Both the position numbers and the translations under genes were made by a program. The notes below the pieces were generated by a model. That model did not search any database and was not told the origin of the DNA. It saw only the letters and a list, made by a program, of their open reading frames with translations. This document shows positions 1 through 5,333 of a stretch of 5,333 nt of DNA, piece after piece; within the stretch, counting starts at the first letter, position 1; each line of letters begins with the position of its first letter. This DNA comes from Stenotrophomonas sp. (GTDB lineage: Bacteria; Pseudomonadota; Gammaproteobacteria; Xanthomonadales; Xanthomonadaceae). Location of the stretch: contig DMZT01000144.1 in NCBI GenBank assembly GCA_003484865.1, forward strand, positions 1-5,333, in the 5' to 3' direction.

Positions 1-1084
1 CACCGTGCTGGCCGCCGGCCGCCAGGTCGCTGCGCTGGTCGCCCTGTGCGCCGTGCACCGCCCGGCCCATGCGGTGATCGCCGACGAATCGCGGTATGCC
101 GCCCTGCGCGACGGCCTGCGTGACGCCGGCCTGGCCACCCAGCCCCATGCGGGCGCTGCGGCGTTGGACCAGCTGGCCGCCAGCGATGTCTGCGACACCC
201 TGGTCGCTGCCATCGTGGGCGCCGCCGGGCTGTCCTCGACCCTGGCCGCCGCCGCGGCCGGCAAGCGCATCCTGCTGGCCAACAAGGAATCGCTGGTACT
301 GGCCGGCGAACTGCTGATGCGCCAGGCCGCGGCCGCCGGGGCCGAGATCATTCCGATCGATAGTGAGCACAGCGCGATCTTCCAGTGCCTGCGCTCCCGC
401 GATGCGAGCCTCGATGGGGCCGGCGTGCGCCGGATCATCCTGACCGCCTCGGGCGGCCCGTTCCGTGGCCGCAGCCGCGAGCAGCTGGCCCAGGTCACAC
501 CGGCCCAGGCCGTGGCCCACCCGAAGTGGTCCATGGGCCCGAAGATCTCGGTGGATTCGGCGACGTTGATGAACAAAGGCCTCGAAGTCATCGAAGCCCA
601 CCATCTGTTCGGCGTGCCTGGCGAGCGCATCGACGTGCTGGTCCACCCGCAGAGCCTGGTGCATTCGCTGGTCGAGTTCGTCGATGGCTCCACCCTGGCC
701 CAGATGGGCCTGCCGGACATGCGTACCACCCTGGCCGTCGGCCTGGGCTGGCCGCAACGGATCGAATCCGGGGTCGGCGGGCTGGATCTGCTGACCCAGG
801 GGCGGCTGGATTTCGAAGCCCCGGACACCGAGGCCTTCCCGTGCCTGACGCTGGCCTGGCAGGCGATGGCCGCCGGTGGCACCGCCCCGGCGATCCTCAA
901 TGCGGCCAATGAAGTCGCGGTTTCAGCGTTTCTTCAGGGGCGGGCAGCTTTCCTTGCCATTCCAGCGCTGGTCGCTAACGCTCTGTCAACACTGTCGAGC
1001 GAGTCCGCCGATACACTGGAGGGCCTGCTGACCGCCGATCAGCGCGCCCGCCAGATCACCCAAGCCGCCATCGACCACGCCTGA
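1..1084 (+). CDS. dxr: 1-deoxy-D-xylulose 5-phosphate reductoisomerase, 5'-truncated by window edge
   Basis: Dxr (IspC) is the cytosolic NADPH-dependent enzyme that turns 1-deoxy-D-xylulose 5-phosphate into 2-C-methyl-D-erythritol 4-phosphate, the committed step of the MEP isoprenoid pathway and the target of fosmidomycin. The reading frame is open to the left edge (first full codon at base 2), so the GTG at base 5 is not the start. By comparison with E. coli Dxr (398 aa), about 30 N-terminal residues are missing, including the GSTGSIG NADPH motif. Numbering from the GTG at 5 as residue 1: an ANKESL motif at 92-97; metal/substrate residues D119, S120, E121 in IDSEH; S149 in TASGGPF; H172 and W175 of the flexible loop; and S185, N190, K191, E194 in [11 protein letters not shown]. 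All the catalytic residues known from E. coli within this span are present. The frame is intact to TGA 1082-1084. Its last quarter has unusual codon use (see findings). Family assignment is very secure. Confidence 0.97.
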   Translation, partial: TVLAAGRQVAALVALCAVHRPAHAVIADESRYAALRDGLRDAGLATQPHAGAAALDQLAASDVCDTLVAAIVGAAGLSSTLAAAAAGKRILLANKESLVLAGELLMRQAAAAGAEIIPIDSEHSAIFQCLRSRDASLDGAGVRRIILTASGGPFRGRSREQLAQVTPAQAVAHPKWSMGPKISVDSATLMNKGLEVIEAHHLFGVPGERIDVLVHPQSLVHSLVEFVDGSTLAQMGLPDMRTTLAVGLGWPQRIESGVGGLDLLTQGRLDFEAPDTEAFPCLTLAWQAMAAGGTAPAILNAANEVAVSAFLQGRAAFLAIPALVANALSTLSSESADTLEGLLTADQRARQITQAAIDHA

Positions 1085-1118
1085 ATGCCCCCTACGCCCC
1101 CTTACAGTGCTGATCACC

Positions 1119-2477
1119 ATGGGTGATTTCATCGGATCCGTCTGGTGGATGATCGTCAGCCTTGGCCTGCTGGTGACCTTCCACGAGTTCGGTCACTACT
1201 GGGTGGCCCGCCGTTGCGGGATCAAGGTGCTGCGCTTCTCTGTCGGGTTCGGCAAGCCGCTGTGGTCGCGCCGCAACCGGGCCGGCACTGAATTCGCGAT
1301 CGCCGCCATTCCGCTGGGCGGCTACGTGAAGATGCTGGACGAGCGCGAGGTCGAGGTGCACCCGGCCGAGCGCGGCCAGGCCTTCAACCACAAGACCGTG
1401 TGGCAGCGGATCGCGGTGGTCGCCGCCGGTCCGGCCGCCAACCTGATCCTGTGCATCGCCCTGCTGTGGGCGATGTTCGTGATCGGGAAACAGGATTATT
1501 CGGCCACCATCGGCCGCACCACCGGCATGGCCCAGACCGCTGGCCTGCAGGCCGGCGACCGTGTGGTCAAGGTCGATGGCCGCAGCGTGGCCACCGCCGG
1601 CGAGGCCAGCATGGCGCTGACCACGGCGGCGATGGATCGTCACGATGCCAAGGTCGAGGTCCTCGACGGTCTGGACCAGGTGCGGACCCGCACCCTGCCG
1701 CTGTCGCAGCTGCCGGCCGGCTTCGATGAACGCCGCGTGCCCCAGCTGACCGGGTTGAGCTGGCAGTTCTGGCTGCAGCCGGCGCTGGTGGACAAGGTCC
1801 TGCCCGACGCAGCCGCCCAGGGCGTGCTGGTGCCGGGCGACCTGATCGTGGCCGTGGACGGCCAGCGTATCGAAGGTGCCGACCAGGTGCCGGCGCAGAT
1901 CGCCGCGCTCGGCCAGCGTGGCGGCCCCGGCATGATCGACGTCCTGCGCGGCGGCGAGCGGCTGGCGCTGGAGATCACCCCCCGCCAGGGCGTAGACGGC
2001 CGTGGCCAGCCGACCTGGCAGATCGGCATCGGTTTCCCGGAGACCCACGCCCCGGCCTACGACGCCGAACTCAAGTTCGGGCCGTTTGCGGCAGTGCCCG
2101 TGGCCCTGCGCGAAACCGCCCGGATGGCGGGCGATTCACTGGGGATGATGCGCCGCATCGTCACCGGCAACGCCTCGCTGCAGAACATCTCCGGCCCGGT
2201 CACCATTGCCCGGGTCGCCAATGTCTCGGCCAAACGCGGCCTGGACTGGTTCCTGTATTTCCTGGCCCTGCTGTCGCTGAGCCTGTGCATCATCAACCTG
2301 TTGCCCATCCCCATCTTGGACGGCGGGCACCTGCTGTATTACCTTATCGAGTTGGTCAAGGGCAGCCCGCTGAGCGAGCGCGCCATGGCTGCCGGGCAGT
2401 ATGTGGGCCTGGCGCTGCTGGCCGGGCTGATGGGATTGGCGTTCTACAACGACATCCTCGGCCTGGTCCCGCGATGA
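1119..2477 (+). CDS. rseP: RIP-family site-2 zinc metalloprotease RseP
   Basis: RseP (family M50B) is an inner-membrane protease. After DegS-type cleavage it cuts the anti-sigma factor RseA within the membrane, releasing sigma-E, and it also clears remnant signal peptides. The protein has 452 aa (E. coli: 450). Visible features: TM1 about 8-22 running into HEFGH at 22-26 (zinc ligands H22 and H26, catalytic E23); GGYVKMLDE at 67-75, matching the membrane-reentrant beta-loop; TM2 about 98-120; PDZ-N about 130-200; PDZ-C about 222-295; TM3 about 376-396 carrying NLLPIPILDGG with N393 and third zinc ligand D401; and TM4 about 426-445. I chose ATG 1119 over an in-frame GTG at 1107 because it puts HEFGH at exactly the E. 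coli positions. No clear Shine-Dalgarno sequence precedes it. It lies 34 bp after dxr, and I see no promoter or terminator in that gap, so co-transcription with dxr is likely. No key residue is missing. Confidence 0.97.
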   Translation: MGDFIGSVWWMIVSLGLLVTFHEFGHYWVARRCGIKVLRFSVGFGKPLWSRRNRAGTEFAIAAIPLGGYVKMLDEREVEVHPAERGQAFNHKTVWQRIAVVAAGPAANLILCIALLWAMFVIGKQDYSATIGRTTGMAQTAGLQAGDRVVKVDGRSVATAGEASMALTTAAMDRHDAKVEVLDGLDQVRTRTLPLSQLPAGFDERRVPQLTGLSWQFWLQPALVDKVLPDAAAQGVLVPGDLIVAVDGQRIEGADQVPAQIAALGQRGGPGMIDVLRGGERLALEITPRQGVDGRGQPTWQIGIGFPETHAPAYDAELKFGPFAAVPVALRETARMAGDSLGMMRRIVTGNASLQNISGPVTIARVANVSAKRGLDWFLYFLALLSLSLCIINLLPIPILDGGHLLYYLIELVKGSPLSERAMAAGQYVGLALLAGLMGLAFYNDILGLVPR

Positions 2478-2503
2478 ACTTTTTTCCTTTTGTCGTCGTC
2501 TTA
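2476..2503 (+). promoter_or_regulatory. Putative sigma-E (RpoE/ECF) promoter for bamA
   Basis: A GAACTT element (2476-2481) is followed, after 16 bases, by GTCTTA (2498-2503). This fits the general sigma-E pattern of a GGAACTT-like -35 and a GTC/TCTGA-like -10 with a spacer of about 16. The -35 overlaps the rseP stop codon, and the spacer is T-rich. Transcription would start near 2509-2512, leaving a leader of about 40 nt before the bamA ATG at 2551. In E. coli bamA is transcribed by sigma-E from a promoter near the end of rseP, so the location is as expected. This is a by-eye match with no transcript evidence, and the RpoE specificity in this lineage is assumed to resemble E. coli. Confidence 0.5.
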
Positions 2504-2550
2504 TGCGCCGGCATCCCGCAATGTTGAAATCGACTCCAACCGGACGTGAC

Positions 2551-4917
2551 ATGACGCGACTCCCCAATCGCCGCCTGCTGGCCCTCGCACTCGTTGCCGG
2601 TTTCGGCGCGCCCGCCCTGGCGCAGGCAGCCGAGCCCTTCACCGTCAGCGACATCCGCGTGGATGGTCTCCAGCGCATCACCTCCGGTACCGTGTTCACC
2701 TACCTGCCGGTGGAACGTGGCGACACCATCACCGACAACAAGGTCGGTGAAACCATCCGTGCGCTGTACAAGACCGGCTTCTTCGAAGACGTCCAGCTGA
2801 ACCGCCAGGGCGACATCCTCGTGGTCACGGTCAAGGAACGCCCGGCGATCAACAAGTTGACCGTCACCGGCAACAAGGACATCAAGAGCGACCAGCTGCT
2901 CAAGGGCCTGAGCGACATCGGCCTGACCGAGGGCGGCACCTTCGACCGCCTGAGCCTGGACCGCGTGACCCAGGAACTGCGCCGCCAGTACAACGACCGT
3001 GGCAAGTACAACGTCGACATCACCCCGACGGTGAGCCCGCTGGACCGCAACCGCGTGGACATCGCCATCGCGATCAAGGAAGGCAAGGCCGCCAAGATCC
3101 AGCACGTCAACCTGGTCGGCACCGAGAAGTTCCCGGCCAAGGACATCCTGGAAACCTGGGAATCCAAGGAGCACAACTGGGCCTCGTGGTACCGCCGCGA
3201 TGACCAGTACTCCAAGGAAAAGCTGTCCGGCGATCTGGAAAAGCTCAACGGCTGGTACCTGGACCGCGGCTACGTGGATTTCAGCATCGATTCCACCCAG
3301 GTCTCGATCAGTCCCGACAAGCGCGACATGTTCATCACCGCCGGCGTGACCGAGGGTGAGCAGTACAAGATTTCCGAGATCAAGGTCACCGGCGACACCA
3401 TCCTGCCGCAGGAAGATGTCGAGCGCATGGTGATCCAGAAGTCCGGCGACACCTTCTCGCGTGCGCTGCTGGAATTCAGCTCGGACCAGATCACCAATTC
3501 GCTGTCCAACATCGGTTACGCGTTCGCCAAGGTGAACCCGATCCCGACCAGCAACCGTGCCGACCGCACGGTGGCCATCAACATGCAGGTCGTTCCCGGC
3601 CCGCGCGTGTCGGTGCGCCGCATCACCTTCAAGGGCAACACCCGCACCTCCGACGAAGTGCTGCGTCGTGAAATGCGCCAGTTCGAGAACAGCTGGTACT
3701 CGCAGGCCGCGATCGACCGCTCCAAGATCCGTCTGCAGCGCCTGGGCTACTTCGAATCGGTGGACGTGGAAACGCCGCCGGTCACCGGCAGCAACGACCA
3801 GGTCGACGTGGTCTACAACGTCAAGGAAACCACCTCGGGCAGCTTCGTGTTCGGCCTGGGCTATTCGCAGTCCTACGGCATGACCACCTCGGTGCAGCTG
3901 TCGCAGAACAACTTCCTCGGCGGCGGCAACCGCGTGTCGGTCGAAGCCTCGCGCAGCAGCTACCTGCAGCGTTACGGCTTCAGCTACACCAACCCGTACT
4001 TCACCGATGACGGCGTCTCGCTGGGCTACAACCTGTCCTGGCGCGAACTGGATTACTCCGACTTCAACACCGCGCAGTACAACAGCACCAACGGTGCCGC
4101 GCAGGTGGTGTTCGGCGTGCCGATCACCGAGAACGACACCGTCTCGCTGATGGTGGGCATCGACAGCAACCAGATCACCACCTACCAGGGCTCGACCCCG
4201 CAGGCGATCATCGATTACATCGATGCCATCGGCCAGCGCACGTTCCATTCCTGGCGCACCGAGCTGGGTTGGGCGCGCGATACCCGCAACGACTACTTCA
4301 TGCCGACCCGCGGTACCTACCAGCGCGTCGGCCTGGAAACCACGCTGCCGGGTTCGACCGTCGAGTACTACAAGCTGAACTATCAGTTCTCCAAGTACTG
4401 GCCGATCATCCCGCAGCTGGTCATCAACACCCGCGCCGAAGTGGGTTACGGCGACAGCTACGGCAATGACACCACCCGCGTGATCACCAACCCGGATGGC
4501 AGCACCCGCGTGGTGACCGCCTCGGGCCTGCCGTTCTACGAGAACTTCTACGCCGGTGGTACCAACTCGGTGCGTGGTTTCGAGGACAACACCCTTGGCC
4601 CGCGTTCGGAACCGACCCTGAGCTACAACCGCGGCCAGCCGCTGGGTGGCTCGCTGAAGACCGTCGGTTCGGTGGAAGCCTACTTCCCGCGCCTGTTCGA
4701 CAGCCCCTCGGCCCGCATCTCGGCCTTCGTGGACTTCGGCAACGTGTACACGGGCGTAGACAACTTCAAGGCCAACGAACTGCGCGTGTCCACCGGTGTG
4801 GCCCTGCTGTGGCGCGCCCCGGTCGGCCCGATCTCGATCAGCTACGCCTTCCCGTTGAAGAAGGAAGATGGCGACGAAGTCGAGCGTCTGCAATTCACGT
4901 TCGGCGGTCAGTTCTGA
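2551..4917 (+). CDS. bamA: Outer membrane protein assembly factor BamA (Omp85)
   Basis: BamA is the core of the BAM complex, which folds and inserts beta-barrel proteins into the outer membrane. From ATG 2551 the protein has 788 aa (E. coli: 810). Order: Sec signal peptide 1-26 (basic RLPNRR, hydrophobic LLALALVAG, cleavage probably after ALAQA); POTRA1 about 29-99; POTRA2 about 100-178; POTRA3 about 182-268; POTRA4 about 271-349; POTRA5 about 352-427; 16-strand barrel about 429-788. The barrel carries the conserved loop-6 VRGF motif at 674-677 and ends in aromatic F788 (LQFTFGGQF), the usual outer-membrane C-terminal signal. In-frame ATGs also occur at 2503 and 2521. I prefer 2551 because it gives a compact n-region and lies downstream of the inferred transcription start; the ribosome site is weak (GGAC at 2542-2545). 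There is no cysteine in the mature protein, so the loop-6 disulphide of E. coli BamA is absent. The gene is probably sigma-E regulated and may also receive read-through from rseP. Confidence 0.97.
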   Translation: MTRLPNRRLLALALVAGFGAPALAQAAEPFTVSDIRVDGLQRITSGTVFTYLPVERGDTITDNKVGETIRALYKTGFFEDVQLNRQGDILVVTVKERPAINKLTVTGNKDIKSDQLLKGLSDIGLTEGGTFDRLSLDRVTQELRRQYNDRGKYNVDITPTVSPLDRNRVDIAIAIKEGKAAKIQHVNLVGTEKFPAKDILETWESKEHNWASWYRRDDQYSKEKLSGDLEKLNGWYLDRGYVDFSIDSTQVSISPDKRDMFITAGVTEGEQYKISEIKVTGDTILPQEDVERMVIQKSGDTFSRALLEFSSDQITNSLSNIGYAFAKVNPIPTSNRADRTVAINMQVVPGPRVSVRRITFKGNTRTSDEVLRREMRQFENSWYSQAAIDRSKIRLQRLGYFESVDVETPPVTGSNDQVDVVYNVKETTSGSFVFGLGYSQSYGMTTSVQLSQNNFLGGGNRVSVEASRSSYLQRYGFSYTNPYFTDDGVSLGYNLSWRELDYSDFNTAQYNSTNGAAQVVFGVPITENDTVSLMVGIDSNQITTYQGSTPQAIIDYIDAIGQRTFHSWRTELGWARDTRNDYFMPTRGTYQRVGLETTLPGSTVEYYKLNYQFSKYWPIIPQLVINTRAEVGYGDSYGNDTTRVITNPDGSTRVVTASGLPFYENFYAGGTNSVRGFEDNTLGPRSEPTLSYNRGQPLGGSLKTVGSVEAYFPRLFDSPSARISAFVDFGNVYTGVDNFKANELRVSTGVALLWRAPVGPISISYAFPLKKEDGDEVERLQFTFGGQF

Positions 4918-4938
4918 CGAACTGCTTCGCAGTTCGTC
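4916..4938 (+). other. Stem-loop overlapping the bamA stop codon
   Basis: GACGAACTGC (4916-4925) and GCAGTTCGTC (4929-4938) form a perfect 10-bp stem around a TTC loop. The left arm contains the last two bases of the bamA TGA. No T-tract follows, so it is unlikely to terminate alone. It may shield the mRNA 3' end from exonucleases or be a remnant of a dispersed palindrome. The role is inference; the structure is read directly. Confidence 0.6.
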
Positions 4939-4958
4939 CGCGCATTCCACCTCATCCC

Positions 4959-4994
4959 CGCGCCTTCGGCGCGCCCCCTTCAACAGGAGGGGGC
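4959..4994 (+). other. Two abutting GC-rich stem-loops
   Basis: The first is CGCGCC (4959-4964), loop TTC, GGCGCG (4968-4973). The second is GCCCCCT (4973-4979), an 8-nt loop, AGGGGGC (4988-4994). They share base 4973, so both cannot be fully paired at once. Neither is followed by a T-tract. With the stop-codon hairpin and the terminator they form a series of four stems within about 130 nt after bamA. Confidence 0.5.
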
Positions 4995-5018
4995 TCTCCA
5001 ACAGACGCGGTACGCATT

Positions 5019-5047
5019 CGCCGGGCATTGCCCGGCGTTTTCGTTTT
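5019..5047 (+). terminator. Rho-independent terminator after bamA
   Basis: CGCCGGGC (5019-5026) and GCCCGGCG (5030-5037) form a perfect 8-bp GC-only stem with an ATT loop, followed directly by TTTTCGTTTT (5038-5047). This is a textbook intrinsic terminator for + strand transcription, 102 bp past the bamA stop. It implies the bamA transcript largely ends here rather than running into downstream genes. The complementary side has no matching T-tract, so it should act in one direction only. Confidence 0.85.
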
Positions 5048-5056
5048 GGGGGTGTG

Positions 5057-5122
5057 ACCGATCGTTGCTCAATGCCGATTTGGGGTGGGACCGCTCCTTA
5101 GTCCGTGCCGATTTTGGTAGGT
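5057..5122. repeat. Two degenerate 33-nt units related to the downstream hairpin repeat
   Basis: Units at 5057-5089 and 5090-5122 each run from ACCG through GCCGATTT to the start of the next ACCG. They align without gaps to a cleaner unit at 5223-5255 (about 23/33 and 26/33 identical by my count). Their 17-nt hairpin parts have lost most pairing, but the GCCGATTT(T)GG connector is kept. The second unit ends in the GTAG at 5117-5120 that heads the first intact palindrome. They look like decayed copies of the same element. Confidence 0.6.
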
Positions 5123-5195
5123 ACCGACCGTTGGTCGGTACGAACCTCCGGGATCAACGAGAGCCGGCCAGCGGCCTACCATCCGCGCTCGCATG
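5105..5195. repeat. Long direct repeat copy 1 (REPIN/SMAG-like inverted pair, one arm damaged)
   Basis: This contains GTAG (5117-5120), then the perfect palindrome GTACCGACC-GTT-GGTCGGTAC (5121-5141), a 19-nt linker beginning GAACCTCC (5142-5160), and an inverted second unit ending in CTAC (5176-5179). GTAG at the foot of a palindrome is the hallmark of REP elements handled by RAYT transposases and of the SMAG family described in S. maltophilia. The second stem is only about 3 bp because GGCAC, present in copy 2, is missing. Copy 1 otherwise matches copy 2 base for base over 91 nt. Membership in SMAG is recognition, not a search result. Confidence 0.8.
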
Positions 5196-5222
5196 ACACT
5201 GTCGGGAGCCGTGGTGGGTGTT

Positions 5223-5255
5223 ACCGACCGTCGGTTGGTGCCGATTTTGGTAGGT
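5223..5255. repeat. 33-nt unit with imperfect hairpin preceding copy 2
   Basis: ACCGACC-GTC-GGTTGGT (5223-5239) pairs over 7 bp with one G-U wobble. It is followed by a 16-nt connector ending at the GTAG (5250-5253) of the next palindrome. The unit resembles the hairpin of the intact elements but is headed by GTGTT rather than GTAG. It lies 33 nt ahead of the equivalent base in copy 2, the same spacing as the units ahead of copy 1. The spacer 5196-5222 shows no structure that I can assign. Confidence 0.6.
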
Positions 5256-5333
5256 ACCGACCGTTGGTCGGTACGAACCTCCGGGATCAACGAGAGCCGG
5301 CCAGCGGCCGGCACTACCATCCGCGCTCGCATG
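5238..5333. repeat. Long direct repeat copy 2 (intact REPIN/SMAG-like inverted pair), running to the window end
   Basis: GTAG (5250-5253) heads GTACCGACC-GTT-GGTCGGTAC (5254-5274). After the 19-nt linker comes a second perfect stem, GCCGGCC-AGC-GGCCGGC (5296-5312), followed by AC and CTAC (5314-5317, so GTAG on the minus strand). The two hairpins therefore differ in sequence but face each other, as in a REPIN or BIME. Both stems are intact here. The match to copy 1 continues to the last base of the window, so its right boundary is unknown. Confidence 0.85.

Larger units (their letters stand above)
4918..5333. other. Gene-free intergenic region rich in hairpins and REP-type repeats
   Basis: This 416-base stretch carries no credible gene on either strand. 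From left to right it holds a hairpin on the bamA stop codon, two overlapping GC-rich hairpins, a Rho-independent terminator, a degenerate 33-nt-phased repeat, and two copies of a GTAG-headed palindrome pair. The start of the next gene (lpxD or a skp/ompH-like gene would be expected from related genomes) is not reached. Short open frames here are made of repeat sequence, and the minus-strand one encodes a near-duplicated peptide, as expected when a DNA repeat is translated. Confidence 0.85.

Noticed and set aside
954..982. Sigma-70-like promoter inside dxr (TTGCCA ... TAACGC)
   Set aside because: The -35 is fair but the -10 matches the consensus at only two positions; insufficient to call.
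1107..1118. GTG at 1107 as the rseP start
   Set aside because: It would add four residues ahead of a start that already places HEFGH exactly as in E. coli RseP, and it has no better ribosome site.
1092..2048. 318-codon minus-strand open frame opposite rseP
   Set aside because: High-GC shadow of a securely identified gene; low-complexity His/Gly/Gln/Ala-rich translation and no recognisable domain.
2503..2550. ATG 2503 or ATG 2521 as the bamA start
   Set aside because: Both lengthen the signal-peptide n-region with no family support. 2503 lies in the putative -10 box and 2521 only about 10 nt after the predicted +1.
2356..5028. 890-codon open frame on the minus strand opposite bamA and the end of rseP
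   Set aside because: It is in exact codon register with bamA and exists because bamA lacks TTA/CTA/TCA codons. It would start inside the terminator hairpin, and its translation resembles no family I know.
5069..5332. 87-codon minus-strand open frame in the repeat region
   Set aside because: The peptide is essentially the repeat translated twice (MRARMV occurs twice); it has no ribosome site or domain and is cut by the window edge.
5055..5333. CRISPR array
   Set aside because: There is a 33-nt period, but successive units abut without unique spacers and are palindromic GTAG-type elements; no cas gene is visible.
5105..5333. Insertion sequence or other autonomous mobile element
   Set aside because: No transposase frame and no target-site duplication are visible; the palindromes fit non-autonomous REP/SMAG elements.

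Overview
The window is a housekeeping stretch of a high-GC gammaproteobacterial chromosome. It most likely comes from Stenotrophomonas (S. maltophilia complex) or a close relative in Lysobacterales/Xanthomonadaceae. That assignment rests on the protein sequences, the dxr-rseP-bamA order, and GTAG-headed palindromes of the SMAG/REP type at the right end. It was made by recognition, not by a database search.

Layout, left to right, all genes on the + strand. Bases 1-1084 hold the 3' nine-tenths of dxr (MEP isoprenoid pathway); its start lies left of the window. After 34 bp comes rseP (1119-2477), the inner-membrane site-2 protease that releases the envelope-stress sigma factor sigma-E. A 73-bp gap follows, with a good candidate sigma-E-type promoter whose -35 element overlaps the rseP stop codon. 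Then comes bamA (2551-4917), the essential outer-membrane protein insertase with a signal peptide, five POTRA domains and a C-terminal beta-barrel.

Bases 4918-5333 contain no gene. They hold three hairpins directly after bamA, a strong Rho-independent terminator (5019-5047), and a cluster of palindromic repeats. The cluster contains two near-identical copies, 133 bp apart, of an inverted pair of GTAG-headed hairpins (REPIN/BIME-like). Degenerate relatives of the first hairpin precede them at an exact 33-nt spacing.

The genes form an envelope-biogenesis block. RseP senses and relays outer-membrane-protein folding stress, BamA is the machine that does the folding, and the inferred sigma-E promoter between them would close that loop. 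Unlike the E. coli arrangement, transcription appears to stop after bamA, and no skp/ompH or lpxD start is visible before the window ends.

I found no undescribed defence, mobile or biosynthetic system. The least routine content is the repeat architecture at 5055-5333 and the putative promoter at 2476-2503.
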